Notes: a model not told the origin generated them from the sequence alone. DNA of 64,000 bases from Vibrio sp. S17_S38 (GCF_014694375.1 NZ_JAAUWW010000011.1:62001-126000); one strand, 5' to 3'; shown: positions 50,807-60,893, counted from the first letter of the stretch. Made by a program: numbers and translations.

Positions 50807-51871
50807 TTAAAAATCGTAGCGCATTCCAAGGGCGATATCATCTTCAGCTTCGACATAGCTCACACCATGTCCAGTGCTTAGTAAGTTGAAATTATAGGAA
50901 GCATAAGCTCGAAAGTTCGATACGAAATAATAACTTACATCAAACGCGAGATCGTTTACATCGCCAGCATGTGAACCATAGGTTGTATTGTCAGTGTCCA
51001 TATTTAAATTATTGTAAGTCGCCGTGAATACGGTTTTCCCTATCGTGTATGAGGTGGCAAATTCATAGCCTAAGCTGTCGTAAGCTTCTGGCGGGGTTGG
51101 TTGTATTAAAAGAGTGGATAAATATTTTTCACCTTTAACTACGTTAGTTGCAATGTACCAATTGCCTAAAGAATAGGACGCGGCGAACATAGCTTCATTT
51201 TCGTCTGCTTGCTCTGCATAACCGCCACCAAATTGGATTCCGGTATCAAAGAGAGAATAGGTGACCGATACGGAATAGCCATCTTGGTTATTGTCGATCA
51301 TCTTATTATCTTCAGGGTTGAGTTTGTTTTCTTGCACCTCACTATCGGCGAAGCGGTAAGAAGCTTTTAAAATATAATGATCGTACTGGCCTTTGTAAGT
51401 CAGCATGTTATCGGTTCGATCCGCTACTGAGATTTTATAAGCTGCGTTATTTCCGTGATAGGCCATGATATCGGTAAAATCGGTCAGAATACCTAAGGCG
51501 CCATCATTTTCACCATAGGTCACTTCACCAAAATTACCACCTAATCCAGCATACGCGTAACGAGTGTTGAGTGAACCGCCACTTTCATCGTTGGTGAGGT
51601 CAGTATTACCATTTTGACTGGTTTGAAATTCACCCTCCCAATCACCGACGGCATACATGGTATTGTTTACCATAGTCTTACCCATGAAATTTATACGGGC
51701 TCGTGTTTGATCGTCGACTTTACCGTCTATAATTTGCGCTCTGGCTTCGACGCGTCCGCTTAGTGATAAGCTTGCCATATCTGTTTTATAAATATCAGCC
51801 GCTAATGTTGGTAAAGGTAGTATTGAGATAGAGCCAAGCAGCAGGTATGAGGAACTTAATTTATAATTCAT
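50807..51871 (-). CDS. Gram-negative porin (second porin of the tandem pair)
   Basis: A trimeric-porin-type outer membrane beta-barrel of 354 residues with a signal peptide (cleavage near PTLAA, about residue 25). Alternating strands run throughout, including the LNTRYAYAGLGGNFGEVTYG segment typical of this family. The C-terminal phenylalanine ends MRYDF, the BAM recognition signal. It is clearly related to the neighbouring OmpU-like protein but divergent. Pore selectivity cannot be told. It lies 167 bases downstream of the other porin, which has its own terminator, so it is probably transcribed separately. Confidence 0.92.
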   Translation of the reverse strand: MNYKLSSSYLLLGSISILPLPTLAADIYKTDMASLSLSGRVEARAQIIDGKVDDQTRARINFMGKTMVNNTMYAVGDWEGEFQTSQNGNTDLTNDESGGSLNTRYAYAGLGGNFGEVTYGENDGALGILTDFTDIMAYHGNNAAYKISVADRTDNMLTYKGQYDHYILKASYRFADSEVQENKLNPEDNKMIDNNQDGYSVSVTYSLFDTGIQFGGGYAEQADENEAMFAASYSLGNWYIATNVVKGEKYLSTLLIQPTPPEAYDSLGYEFATSYTIGKTVFTATYNNLNMDTDNTTYGSHAGDVNDLAFDVSYYFVSNFRAYASYNFNLLSTGHGVSYVEAEDDIALGMRYDF

Positions 51872-51967
51872 GAATATCCATTTCGAGACTGATATTGTTA
51901 ATTGTTTTTATCATAACGCTTATTGCACGAGAAGTAATTGAAAGTGAAAAATATCGGGACAACAGGC

Positions 51968-51998
51968 AAAAAAATACCCGCTGAAATCAACGGGTATT
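51968..51998 (-). terminator. Terminator after the OmpU-like porin gene
   Basis: Arms AATACCCG and CGGGTATT, followed by a T-run on the minus strand. It separates the two porin genes. Confidence 0.85.
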
Positions 51999-52038
51999 GA
52001 GTGTTATTTTATCTTAACTTCTTGATAGAAGTCTTAGA

Positions 52039-53106
52039 TTAGAATGCGTAACGGAAGCCAACTTGGAATTGGTCATCAGTTGATGCATCACCTAGACCTA
52101 AAGCGTTACCTGTTGCAGTTGCATCGCTGTCATCTAGCATGTTAACCATGTAAGCACCGTATACAGTTGCATTACCGAAGTAACGAGCGTATTCAAATGC
52201 GATATTGTTCAGGTTAAGACTATTGAAGGCACTATCATCAGCATTGAAATAGTTGTACGTCATGTTGATGTTGTTATCACCGAATGTATATCCAGCGTAA
52301 GCATCTGCAGCGTTGAAATCAGACTCTGTCGCTGAAGTATCAGCAGTTGAAACTGTACCACCTTCATAAGTTGCGGCTAGGTAAATACCATTGTTTGAGT
52401 ATTTTAGGGCAGCAGTATAAGTGTTGTTGTCACCAGTGCCGATCTGATCATCACCAGCACCATTTGCATCTGTTGAAGCGTAACCTAGACCAAATTCTAG
52501 TGAATCAGTGAAAGCGTAAGAAGCAATAACCCCGTAGCCATCTGCATTTTGAGTTAATGGAGTGCCATCAGAATCTGAATCGCCTTGAACACTTGCTTGA
52601 ATAGTTAATTTATCTTGGCTGTATGCGTAACGTAGAACATTGTTAGCACGGTCAGAGGTTGCAACGTTATATTCGTTGATGTAGCCACTGAATACTTCTG
52701 CCATATCGGTGAAGTTAGTCAGGTAAGTGAATGCATTATCTTGATGACCGTATGTTAACGCACCGTAAGTTTGCGATTGCACACCCGCGAATAAGTAACG
52801 AGTGTTGATGTTAGTATCATCACCTACAGGATCTGAGTTTTCAGTCACTTCAAATTCAGTAAAACCAATGAAAGAAACATCTTCATTCAGTTTTTGTTCA
52901 CCACCAATATTTAAACGAACACGAGATGCATCTTTGTATTGATTGTCATCTGCATCTGTTTTATTTGCATCAGAAAAATTGGCGCGAACTTCAACACGGC
53001 CACCCATGTTTAACGTTGAAGTATCGTCTTTATAAATCGTTGCTGCTGATGTTGCGGTAGAAATTGCTGCAGCGGCCACTGCTAGTGCAAGTACTGTTTT
53101 GTTCAT
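52039..53106 (-). CDS. ompU: OmpU-like major outer membrane porin
   Basis: A general porin of 355 residues. Signal peptide MNKTVLALAVAAAAISTATS with cleavage near ATSA (about 21). The mature protein starts ATIYKDD, then the barrel includes NTRYLFAGVQSQTYGALTYG. It ends FRYAF with the terminal Phe signal. The name OmpU rests on position (between dacB and greA) and similarity I recognise; ToxR control, known in V. cholerae, cannot be shown from the DNA. It has a long structured upstream region. Confidence 0.85.
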   Translation of the reverse strand: MNKTVLALAVAAAAISTATSAATIYKDDTSTLNMGGRVEVRANFSDANKTDADDNQYKDASRVRLNIGGEQKLNEDVSFIGFTEFEVTENSDPVGDDTNINTRYLFAGVQSQTYGALTYGHQDNAFTYLTNFTDMAEVFSGYINEYNVATSDRANNVLRYAYSQDKLTIQASVQGDSDSDGTPLTQNADGYGVIASYAFTDSLEFGLGYASTDANGAGDDQIGTGDNNTYTAALKYSNNGIYLAATYEGGTVSTADTSATESDFNAADAYAGYTFGDNNINMTYNYFNADDSAFNSLNLNNIAFEYARYFGNATVYGAYMVNMLDDSDATATGNALGLGDASTDDQFQVGFRYAF

Positions 53107-53180
53107 TTTAATAATCCTAATGATGTATTTTCCATAAAATAAAAGAGCACGTATTCTCGTGGCTTCTTTTCTTCCTTATG

Positions 53181-53253
53181 ATTATTACGCGAGTTTTTCT
53201 ACGTAATAATTTCTATACCTTAACGGAATCCATGAGCAATAGTTTGCTCATGG
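53181..53253 (-). promoter_or_regulatory. Two inverted repeats upstream of the OmpU-like gene
   Basis: One repeat has arms ATTATTACG and CGTAATAAT (53181-53189 and 53202-53210). The other has arms CCATGAGCAA and TTGCTCATGG (53230-53239 and 53244-53253), 10 bp with a 4-base loop. On the minus strand they lie 75-147 bases before the start codon. They are probably part of an mRNA leader or operator. No clear -10/-35 pair was found for this gene. Confidence 0.4.
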
Positions 53254-53567
53254 GGTGCCTTTTTACGTGGAACAGGTAGTGGGTGATAGTCAAAAGTTAT
53301 AAAATTTAATAAAAAGCACATGGTTTAGTATGTTCTTGTTGTCCGGTTTCCCTGTAACTTATTGTTAATGTTTGATTTAAAAAGTTCCATTTCGTATTTT
53401 TTAAGTGGTGTATTTATGATTGATTTAGAAAAATAGAGGTTTGACCACTAGGGAAGAGAAGGGGGTATTTGTGGCTTTAGAGACAAAAACAGATCGCAGC
53501 GAGAGTTTTAACGTGACGTATATATTAAGATTAATTACACTGTGAAAACATCATGTTATTAATATCA

Positions 53568-53601
53568 CCCGCTCAGCAGTAAGTTGAGGGGGCTTTTACT
53601 G
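53568..53601 (+). promoter_or_regulatory. Terminator-like hairpin in the greA leader
   Basis: Arms CCCGCTCA (53568-53575) and TGAGGGGG (53585-53592) with one mismatch are followed by CTTTT, 32-65 bases before greA. A competing pairing, CAGTAA (53577-53582) with TTACTG (53596-53601), would tie up the T-run. In E. coli the greA leader ends in a terminator that yields the small RNA GraL; this may be a counterpart. The rest of the gap 53254-53567 shows nothing I recognise. Confidence 0.4.
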
Positions 53602-53632
53602 TCTGAAGCGTAGCTTTGGAGTGAGGTATAAA

Positions 53633-54106
53633 ATGGAAAAAGTGCCAATGACCGTGAGCGGCGAGCAAGCCCTACGCGTTGAATTAGATGTATTATTAAA
53701 ACGTCGACCAATCATTACACAAGCTATAGCTGAAGCTCGTGAATTGGGTGATTTAAAAGAAAATGCGGAATACCATGCTGCTCGAGAAGAGCAGGGGATT
53801 TGTGAAGCGCAAATCCGAGATATCGAATATAAATTGTCTGTTGCTCAAGTTATTGATGTGAGCAAAATGGATAATACTGGTAAAGTGATTTTTGGTACCA
53901 CGGTAACTTTGCTGGATATTGATACAGATAAAGAAGTGAAATATCAAATTGTTGGCGACGATGAAGCCAATATTAAGCAAGGTAAGATTTCCGTTAGTTC
54001 ACCAATTGCTCGTGGTCTTATTGGGAAAATGGACGGTGATGAAGTGATCATATCTACACCGGGCGGTGAAAAAGATTTCGAAATTATTGCAGTTAGTTAT
54101 ATTTAG
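53633..54106 (+). CDS. greA: Transcript cleavage factor GreA
   Basis: Rescues backtracked RNA polymerase by stimulating cleavage of the nascent RNA. The N-terminal coiled coil carries the acidic tip [17 protein letters not shown]. The C-terminal FKBP-like domain has VGDDEANIK and [16 protein letters not shown] 53633 is chosen because TGAGG lies 6 bases before it and the protein then starts [10 protein letters not shown] (157 residues, E. coli 158). An in-frame GTG at 53621 is within the ribosome site. Confidence 0.98.
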   Translation: MEKVPMTVSGEQALRVELDVLLKRRPIITQAIAEARELGDLKENAEYHAAREEQGICEAQIRDIEYKLSVAQVIDVSKMDNTGKVIFGTTVTLLDIDTDKEVKYQIVGDDEANIKQGKISVSSPIARGLIGKMDGDEVIISTPGGEKDFEIIAVSYI

Positions 54107-54157
54107 TCAGACTTGATCTTAAAAACAATAATGTAAATATCTGTAAAATAATTTAAT

Positions 54158-54187
54158 AAAAAAGGCCACGTTAATGTGGCCTTTTTT
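54158..54187. terminator. Bidirectional terminator between greA and yhbY
   Basis: Perfect arms AAAAAAGGCCAC and GTGGCCTTTTTT with a 6-base loop. Confidence 0.93.
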
Positions 54188-54210
54188 GTACCTTTTTATC
54201 TGAATATCCG

Positions 54211-54507
54211 CTACTTACGAGGGATTTCGATTTTACGCTGTTCAGATTGGCGGAATAAAACCAGTACTTTACCGATAGTTTGTACTTTTTCTGCTTTTGT
54301 TTCACGAACAATCGCGTCTATAATCAATTGCTTAGTTTCTCTGTCTTCAGAAGCAACTTTGATTTTGATTAGCTCATGATGATTCAGTGCGAGTTCAATT
54401 TCCGCGAGAACAGCTTCAGTTAATCCATTTGCGCCCATTAGCACTACAGGTTTTAAACTGTGAGCTAGTCCTTTTAAGTGCTGCTTTTGTTTGGTGCTTA
54501 GATTCAT
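54211..54507 (-). CDS. yhbY: CRM-domain RNA-binding protein YhbY
   Basis: A 98-residue ribosome assembly-associated protein made of a single CRM domain. The family start LSTKQKQHLKGLAHSLKPVV and the LMGANGLTEAVLAEIELAL stretch are present, as is the GKVLVLFR end. In E. coli it binds pre-50S particles. It is convergent with greA and divergent from rlmE, a conserved arrangement. Confidence 0.96.
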   Translation of the reverse strand: MNLSTKQKQHLKGLAHSLKPVVLMGANGLTEAVLAEIELALNHHELIKIKVASEDRETKQLIIDAIVRETKAEKVQTIGKVLVLFRQSEQRKIEIPRK

Positions 54508-54655
54508 TATTCGGCCATTTTTTGTTGTATAAGGGTTGAAAAGTTCTATTTTAACGCCATCTATTCGGGAAGACTATCTATTCTGAATAGTTTCTGTCGG
54601 TCCTTCTGCATTTTACCTATTTAGCAGAAGCAGTTTGTTAAGTATTAGGGTTAAA

Positions 54656-55285
54656 ATGAGTAAGAAAAAACATTCCGCAAGCTCGGGTCGTTGGTTACAA
54701 GAGCACTTTGATGATAAGTATGTAGCTGAAGCACAAAAGAAAGGCTATCGCTCTCGTGCTATCTTTAAAATTGAAGAGATTCAAGAAAAAGATAAATTGA
54801 TTAAATCGGGAATGACAGTGGTTGATTTAGGAGCTGCGCCGGGTGGGTGGTCACAATATGCTGTAGGTATTGTAGGCGATTCAGGCCAAGTCATAGCTTG
54901 TGACATTTTATCCATGGATTCCATTGCAGGGGTAAGTTTCTTACAAGGTGATTTCCGCGAAGAGGCCGTTTTAGAGGCGTTATTACAGCGTATTCAGCCT
55001 GATATGGTTGATGTGGTGATGTCTGATATGGCACCGAATATGAGCGGGAATCAAGCTGTAGATCAGCCAAGAGCGATGTATTTGGTTGAGCTGGCATTGG
55101 ATATGTGTCGACAAGTTCTAGCACCAGATGGTAGTTTTGTTGTTAAAGTATTCCAAGGCGAAGGCTTTGATCAGTACGTTAAAGATGTAAGAGACATGTT
55201 TAAAAATGTAAAAATAAGAAAACCAGACTCTTCACGTGCTCGTTCTCGTGAGGTATACATTGTGGCTACAGGATATAAACTGTAG
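54656..55285 (+). CDS. rlmE: 23S rRNA (uridine-2'-O)-methyltransferase RlmE (FtsJ/RrmJ)
   Basis: Methylates U2552 of the 23S A-loop. The SAM-binding motif [15 protein letters not shown] and the catalytic Lys-Asp-Lys-Glu set (K in [10 protein letters not shown] in [11 protein letters not shown] in [11 protein letters not shown] in REVYIVA) are visible. ATG 54656 follows TTAGGG and gives 209 residues, like E. coli. It is 40 bases before ftsH, and in E. coli the pair is a heat-shock operon. Confidence 0.97.
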   Translation: MSKKKHSASSGRWLQEHFDDKYVAEAQKKGYRSRAIFKIEEIQEKDKLIKSGMTVVDLGAAPGGWSQYAVGIVGDSGQVIACDILSMDSIAGVSFLQGDFREEAVLEALLQRIQPDMVDVVMSDMAPNMSGNQAVDQPRAMYLVELALDMCRQVLAPDGSFVVKVFQGEGFDQYVKDVRDMFKNVKIRKPDSSRARSREVYIVATGYKL

Positions 55286-55325
55286 TACCCTATTTTTCAA
55301 ATTAGTGAACCGAGAGGCTGACACC

Positions 55326-57311
55326 TTGAGTGACATGGCAAAAAATTTAATTTTATGGCTAGTAATCGCCGTAGTTTTGATGTCAGTTTTCCAGAGCTTT
55401 GGGCCTGGGGACAGTAACGGAAAAGCAATTGATTACACATCCTTTGTAAAAGACGTTGGTCAAGGCCAAGTCCGAGAAGCAAAGTTCAAGGATCGAGAAA
55501 TTACCTTTGTCCGTACTGATAACTCTCGTAACGTGACGTACATGCCAGTGTACGACAATAAACTGCTTGATGACTTGATCAACGAGAATGTAAAAGTGAC
55601 AGGTACGCCACCTGAGCAACAAAGTTTGCTAAGCACTATATTTATTTCTTGGTTCCCGATGATTTTACTGATTGGTGTATGGATTTTCTTCATGCGTCAA
55701 ATGCAAGGCGGGGCTGGTGGTAAAGGCGCTATGTCTTTCGGTAAAAGCAAAGCTAAAATGATGGGCGAAGATCAGATTAAAACCACGTTCGCCGATGTTG
55801 CTGGTTGTGATGAAGCAAAAGAAGACGTGAAAGAATTAGTGGATTATCTGCGGGATCCGACACGTTTCCAAAAACTAGGCGGTAGGATCCCAACGGGTGT
55901 TTTATTGGTTGGTCCACCGGGTACAGGTAAAACCTTATTAGCAAAAGCTATTGCAGGTGAAGCGAAAGTACCATTTTTTAGTATTTCAGGTTCTGATTTC
56001 GTTGAAATGTTTGTTGGTGTTGGTGCATCTCGTGTACGTGACATGTTCGAGCAAGCCAAAAAAGCATCACCTTGTATCATCTTCATTGATGAAATTGATG
56101 CCGTCGGTCGCCAGCGTGGAGCCGGTGTTGGCGGTGGTAATGATGAGCGTGAACAAACTCTAAACCAAATGCTTGTTGAAATGGATGGTTTTGAAGGCAA
56201 CGAAGGGGTTATCGTCATTGCTGCGACTAACCGCGCTGATGTATTGGATGCAGCATTATTACGTCCAGGACGTTTTGATCGCCAAGTAGTTGTTGGATTA
56301 CCTGATATTCGTGGTCGTGAGCAGATTTTAAAGGTACACATGCGTAAAGTACCACTCGGAGATAATGTTGAACCAGCATTGATTGCTCGTGGCACACCAG
56401 GGTTTTCTGGTGCTGATCTTGCAAACTTAGTCAACGAAGCTGCGTTATTTGCTGCGCGTGGTAATAAGCGTAATGTATCAATGGTCGAGTTTGAACTGGC
56501 CAAAGATAAAATCATGATGGGTGCTGAACGTCGTTCAATGGTATTAACCGAAGAGACAAAAGCCTCAACAGCCTATCATGAAGCTGGACATGCCATTGTT
56601 GGCCGTCTAATGCCGGAACATGATCCAGTTTACAAGGTGTCTATTATCCCTCGTGGCCGCGCGCTTGGTGTTACGATGTACCTGCCAGAGCAAGATCGAG
56701 TGAGCATGAGTCGTCAGCATTTAGAATCGATGATTTCTAGTTTGTATGGCGGCCGTTTAGCGGAAGAGTTGATTTACGGACAAGATAAAATATCAACCGG
56801 TGCTTCAAATGATATTGAACGTGCGACAGATATTGCTCGTAGAATGGTCACAGAGTGGGGCTTTTCTCAAAATTTAGGCCCATTGCTTTATTCTGAAAAT
56901 GAAAACAATGGCTACATGCCAAAGCCAAAGCAAATTTCTGATGAAACAGCTCGTTTGATTGATGAAGAAATCCGAATGTTAATTGATCGCAACTATGATC
57001 GAGCAAAAAAAGTTTTAGAAGAAAATATGGATATCATGCATTCAATGAAAGATGCATTGATGAAGTATGAAACAATTGATGCGGGTCAAATTGATGATCT
57101 AATGAACCGTAGTGATACGATTCGCGCTCCTCAAGGTTGGGGGGATCAAGATGTCTCAAAACCTGACACTGAAGCGAAAGCACCTGAGGTAGTAGTTAAT
57201 CCTGAAGGAGAACAAGCAGAGTCTGATAGTGATACCTCTGTGGAGTCTGAAGATAAAGCCTCTGGTGACAATGCAACAGAAGAACCATCAGAATCGAAAA
57301 AAGATTCTTAA
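55326..57311 (+). CDS. ftsH: ATP-dependent zinc metalloprotease FtsH
   Basis: A membrane AAA+ protease that degrades LpxC, sigma-32 and misassembled membrane proteins. TTG 55326 is chosen because GAGAGG lies 8 bases upstream and the protein then begins [12 protein letters not shown] (661 residues). Two membrane helices flank a periplasmic domain. Walker A GPPGTGKT, Walker [10 protein letters not shown], the SRH and the zinc motif HEAGH are intact, as is the Asp in GASNDIE. Odd points: the usual GEVFLGR stretch after GPLLY is missing, replaced by [14 protein letters not shown], and GGGHDERE reads GGGNDERE. The C-terminal tail is acidic. Confidence 0.96.
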   Translation: MSDMAKNLILWLVIAVVLMSVFQSFGPGDSNGKAIDYTSFVKDVGQGQVREAKFKDREITFVRTDNSRNVTYMPVYDNKLLDDLINENVKVTGTPPEQQSLLSTIFISWFPMILLIGVWIFFMRQMQGGAGGKGAMSFGKSKAKMMGEDQIKTTFADVAGCDEAKEDVKELVDYLRDPTRFQKLGGRIPTGVLLVGPPGTGKTLLAKAIAGEAKVPFFSISGSDFVEMFVGVGASRVRDMFEQAKKASPCIIFIDEIDAVGRQRGAGVGGGNDEREQTLNQMLVEMDGFEGNEGVIVIAATNRADVLDAALLRPGRFDRQVVVGLPDIRGREQILKVHMRKVPLGDNVEPALIARGTPGFSGADLANLVNEAALFAARGNKRNVSMVEFELAKDKIMMGAERRSMVLTEETKASTAYHEAGHAIVGRLMPEHDPVYKVSIIPRGRALGVTMYLPEQDRVSMSRQHLESMISSLYGGRLAEELIYGQDKISTGASNDIERATDIARRMVTEWGFSQNLGPLLYSENENNGYMPKPKQISDETARLIDEEIRMLIDRNYDRAKKVLEENMDIMHSMKDALMKYETIDAGQIDDLMNRSDTIRAPQGWGDQDVSKPDTEAKAPEVVVNPEGEQAESDSDTSVESEDKASGDNATEEPSESKKDS

Positions 57312-57329
57312 TTTCTGCGTTAATGACTC

Positions 57330-57357
57330 AAAGCCCTGATTAATATCGGGGCTTTTT
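57330..57357 (+). terminator. Terminator after ftsH
   Basis: Arms AAAGCCCTGAT and ATCGGGGCTTT (one wobble pair) followed by TT. Confidence 0.82.
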
Positions 57358-57429
57358 CCATCTGGCTAATATATTTTCAACAACTCTGCATTATTATCTT
57401 GGCTAGATATCGAATAAACACCCCAAATT

Positions 57430-58272
57430 ATGAACTCTGTTATGAAGTTAACCTATAAAAATAAGCAACTTGATTTAAGTGAACCTCAAATTATGGGGAT
57501 ACTCAATATCACACCAGACTCTTTTTCTGATGGTGGTAAGTTCAACCAATTTGATATGGCGATGGAACATGCTCAGTCGATGATTATGGCTGGAGCGACT
57601 ATTATCGATGTTGGTGGTGAATCGACTCGTCCTGGAGCAACTGAAGTGGCGCCTGAGGATGAACTAAACCGAGTTATCCCTCTAATTAAAGCTATTAGGG
57701 CAAATTTCGATGTCTGGATTTCGTTGGATACCTATAAATCTTCTGTTATGGCAGCAGGTATTGAAGCTGGAGTTGATCTTATTAATGATATTCGAGCGCT
57801 ACAAGATGAGGGCGCATTAGAAATTGTTGCTAAGGCTAATATTCCTGTCTGCATTATGCATATGAAAGGTCAGCCGAGAACTATGCAGCAAGATCCTCAG
57901 TATAATGACGTCTTGCAAGAAGTTTGTGATTTCCTACAACAGCGTATTGATCTTTGCTTAGCCTCAGGTATTAATAAGCAGAATATTATTATTGATCCCG
58001 GCTTTGGTTTTGGAAAAACAGTTGAAAATAACTATCATTTGTTAGCTAATTTTAAACGATTCCATCAATTTGGATTACCGGTGCTAGCAGGAATGTCTCG
58101 AAAGTCGATGATCACAAAGTTGTTAGGTAAACCAACCTCTGACTCAATGTTTGGCAGCGTAGTTTGTGCAACCTTGGCTGCTCAACAAGGCGCTCAGATT
58201 ATTCGTGTTCATGATGTAGCGGCGACTCAAGATGCCCTGCGGATAATAAAAGCGATACAACTAAATTCATAA
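57430..58272 (+). CDS. folP: Dihydropteroate synthase
   Basis: Condenses p-aminobenzoate with the pterin diphosphate in folate synthesis; the sulfonamide target. The signature MGILNITPDSFSDGGKF is at about residues 22-38. Then come IIDVGGESTRPGA, IMHMKGQPRTMQ, DPGFGFGKT and GMSRKSMI. It has 280 residues. Starts at 57430 and 57442 are both possible and neither has a clear ribosome site. It lies between ftsH and glmM as in E. coli. Confidence 0.96.
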   Translation: MNSVMKLTYKNKQLDLSEPQIMGILNITPDSFSDGGKFNQFDMAMEHAQSMIMAGATIIDVGGESTRPGATEVAPEDELNRVIPLIKAIRANFDVWISLDTYKSSVMAAGIEAGVDLINDIRALQDEGALEIVAKANIPVCIMHMKGQPRTMQQDPQYNDVLQEVCDFLQQRIDLCLASGINKQNIIIDPGFGFGKTVENNYHLLANFKRFHQFGLPVLAGMSRKSMITKLLGKPTSDSMFGSVVCATLAAQQGAQIIRVHDVAATQDALRIIKAIQLNS

Positions 58273-58340
58273 AATAACGATTTGCTTCTTCGTAAGTGAA
58301 TTAATCATTGAAATTCTGCGAGATTAAGGACTATTAGACG

Positions 58341-59678
58341 ATGTCTGAGAGAAAATATTTTGGCACCGATGGTGTACGTGGCAAGGTGGGACAATTTCCG
58401 ATCACTCCTGACTTTATTTTGAAATTAGGTTGGGCTGCAGGCCGTGTATTAGCTAAGCAGGGCACTAAGCAAGTCATTATAGGTAAAGATACTCGAATTT
58501 CTGGATACATGCTGGAATCAGCATTAGAAGCGGGTCTTGCTGCTGCGGGATTGAAAGCGGTGTTGACAGGACCAATGCCTACGCCAGCCGTTGCTTATTT
58601 GACTCAAACATTTCGCGCGGAGGCTGGTATCGTAATTTCAGCTTCTCATAATCCATATTATGACAATGGCATCAAATTTTTCTCATCGGAAGGAACTAAG
58701 TTGCCGGATGATATAGAGCTTGCTATTGAAGCTGAATTAGAAAAAGACATCGAATGCGTTGAATCGGCTTTCTTAGGTAAAGCAAAACGTTTGGTGGATG
58801 CGGCTGGCCGTTATATTGAGTTTTGCAAGAGTACTTTCCCTAATGAATTAAGTTTGGCTGGGTTAAAGATTGTCATCGATTGTGCTCATGGCGCAACTTA
58901 TCATATTGCCCCTAGTGTTTTCACTGAATTAGGTGCAGAGATTGTGACGATTGGTTGTGAGCCAAATGGCTTAAATATCAATGATAAAGTTGGTGCTACC
59001 GATGTCCGTGCTCTGCAAGCGAAAGTACTAGAAGAGAAGGCAGATTTAGGGTTAGGGTTTGATGGTGATGGTGATCGTATCATCATGGTTGATGAGCATG
59101 GGAATAAAGTTGACGGCGATCAGATCGCTTACATTATTGCCCGTGATGCACTTCGCCGAGGCGAGTTGAAAGGCGGTGTGGTTGGGACATTAATGACCAA
59201 CTTAGGTATGGAAAATGGTCTAAAACAACTTGGAATTCCATTTGTTCGCTCTAAAGTTGGTGACCGTTATGTAATGGAGCAACTTCTGGAAAAAGGTTGG
59301 AAGATTGGTGCTGAAAACTCAGGACACGTTATTCTATTGGATAAAGTCACGACTGGCGATGCCATTGTAGCAGCATTACAAGTATTAGCTTCTGTTGTCG
59401 GAAGTAAACTCTCGTTAAGTGTTCTGGCATCCGGAATGACGCTTTACCCCCAAGTCTTGGAAAATATACGTTTTTCTGGCGATAATGACCCATTGGAAAC
59501 ACCTGAAGTTAAAGCCGCTGTGCTACAAGTTGAAAGGCAGCTTGGTGATAAAGGTCGAGTTCTACTGCGAAAATCAGGAACTGAGCCTTTAATTCGAGTG
59601 ATGGTTGAGGGTGAAGATGCTGAGTTAGTACAAACTAGCGCTCTAGCCATTGCTGAACAAGTGAAAAAGAGTTGTTAA
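58341..59678 (+). CDS. glmM: Phosphoglucosamine mutase
   Basis: Interconverts glucosamine 6- and 1-phosphate for UDP-GlcNAc, feeding peptidoglycan and LPS. The N-terminus is [13 protein letters not shown]. The phosphoserine is S102 in [13 protein letters not shown]. The metal loop [13 protein letters not shown] and the C-terminal [15 protein letters not shown] are intact. It has 445 residues, like E. coli. It is downstream of folP with 68 bases between. Confidence 0.98.
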   Translation: MSERKYFGTDGVRGKVGQFPITPDFILKLGWAAGRVLAKQGTKQVIIGKDTRISGYMLESALEAGLAAAGLKAVLTGPMPTPAVAYLTQTFRAEAGIVISASHNPYYDNGIKFFSSEGTKLPDDIELAIEAELEKDIECVESAFLGKAKRLVDAAGRYIEFCKSTFPNELSLAGLKIVIDCAHGATYHIAPSVFTELGAEIVTIGCEPNGLNINDKVGATDVRALQAKVLEEKADLGLGFDGDGDRIIMVDEHGNKVDGDQIAYIIARDALRRGELKGGVVGTLMTNLGMENGLKQLGIPFVRSKVGDRYVMEQLLEKGWKIGAENSGHVILLDKVTTGDAIVAALQVLASVVGSKLSLSVLASGMTLYPQVLENIRFSGDNDPLETPEVKAAVLQVERQLGDKGRVLLRKSGTEPLIRVMVEGEDAELVQTSALAIAEQVKKSC

Positions 59679-59711
59679 AAAAGTAGATAAGAGACTTTAA
59701 TCGTTATCAAC

Positions 59712-59753
59712 ATCCTTTTTAATATTAAGTTTATTGCTTTAATTAAAAAGGAT
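59712..59753. repeat. Inverted repeat between glmM and secG
   Basis: Perfect 12-base arms ATCCTTTTTAAT and ATTAAAAAGGAT with an 18-base loop. The composition is too AT-rich for a classical terminator, though it could weakly end the glmM transcript. Confidence 0.4.
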
Positions 59754-59927
59754 AATTTCTATTTTGCGAGTTTTTTAAGCGTTTAGATAAGAACTCGCAT
59801 TATTTTATCATTTTTAGCTTGTCACTGACCTAAGGTTTCGATAGTATCTCACCGCCTCACTAGGGAGGTGCGTTGTTTTTGGTTTTTCCAATGCAACCCT
59901 AAAATTCAAAAAAGCATAGGTGGAAAA

Positions 59928-60281
59928 ATGTTAACAGTTCTACTTGTGATTTATCTTGTTGCGGCGCTTGGTGTTATTGGCCTTGTGTTAATTCAACAAG
60001 GTAAAGGCGCAGACATGGGAGCTTCGTTCGGAGCTGGAGCATCAAATACTGTATTTGGTTCTGGTGGTTCAGGTAACTTCCTTACTCGTTCAACTGCAAT
60101 ATTCGCAACGATTTTCTTTATTCTTAGCTTAGTGCTTGGGCACATGTCGACTGCTAAAGAGGATTCTCAATGGGCCGCACCAAGTGCAGGTATTGAGCAA
60201 AAAACAGAAAATGTTAAAAATACTTCTACAGATGAAGTTTCTGCTGCTCCAGTAAAGAGTAATTCAGATATTCCTGAGTAA
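59928..60281 (+). CDS. secG: Preprotein translocase subunit SecG
   Basis: A small accessory subunit of the SecYEG channel. Two membrane helices (about residues 3-22 and 52-72) flank the conserved cytoplasmic loop [17 protein letters not shown]. The tail is hydrophilic. ATG 59928 gives the usual start [16 protein letters not shown] and 117 residues (E. coli 110). The ribosome site AGGTGG is 6 bases upstream. It is followed by tRNA-Leu, as in E. coli. Confidence 0.97.
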   Translation: MLTVLLVIYLVAALGVIGLVLIQQGKGADMGASFGAGASNTVFGSGGSGNFLTRSTAIFATIFFILSLVLGHMSTAKEDSQWAAPSAGIEQKTENVKNTSTDEVSAAPVKSNSDIPE

Positions 60282-60299
60282 GTATGTGACAATTAAAAT

Positions 60300-60384
60300 G
60301 CCGAGATGGTGAAATTGGTAGACACGCTAGCATGAGGTGCTAGTGCCTTATGGTGTGGGGGTTCAAGTCCCCCTCTCGGCACCA
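60300..60384 (+). tRNA. leuU: tRNA-Leu (GAG)
   Basis: 85 nt, acceptor GCCGAGA/TCTCGGC, anticodon GAG in GCATGAGGTGC, a long variable arm and encoded CCA. It lies 18 bases after secG, so it is probably processed from the secG transcript. It is syntenic with E. coli leuU. Confidence 0.97.
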
Positions 60385-60426
60385 TGTTTTATTTAAGCTA
60401 ATATTTAGCTTAATGTTTTGCAAAAC

Positions 60427-60454
60427 TTGTAAAGTTACAATCTGTTGTTATAAT
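60427..60454 (+). promoter_or_regulatory. Promoter of the initiator tRNA gene
   Basis: TTGTAA (60427-60432), a 16-base spacer and a perfect TATAAT (60449-60454), 81 bases before the tRNA. Confidence 0.7.
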
Positions 60455-60535
60455 ACGGCTCGTTGAAACAAAGTTTTGAGCTTGGTTCTCAGTTAACCAA
60501 ACAAAGTCAACATCAACTTTAATGATGTTACCGGA

Positions 60536-60612
<77 letters not shown>

Positions 60613-60699
60613 TTTTTTATGGGTCCGATTTGTAATTGAATTTAATTTTAATTACAGGCTAGGCTAAACTTTAGCTTAGTGATATCAGGGTCCAGCAAT

Positions 60700-60727
60700 A
60701 AAAAACCTCGATTATCGGGGTTTTTTA
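60700..60727 (+). terminator. Hairpin between the initiator tRNA and rimP
   Basis: Arms AAAAAACCTCG and CGGGGTTTTTT with a wobble pair and a T6 run. It would limit readthrough from metY into rimP. Confidence 0.8.
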
Positions 60728-60893
60728 TTATCTGTGCATTGGTTTTTCAGTTAAGGGGATTTATTAATTTCCTTTGGAATCAATGGTTAAGTCAGATTTT
60801 GCGTGGTATTTGAAATGGGCTGAATGCCCTTTTTTTGTTTCTGGCAATCCTGTTTTTAACTTTATTGCACAGTTTTTGTTTCCGGAGATATGA

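Noticed and set aside
55844..56515. 223-codon frame antisense to ftsH
   Set aside because: Long only because the opposite strand of a highly biased gene lacks stops; the protein is low in recognisable structure.
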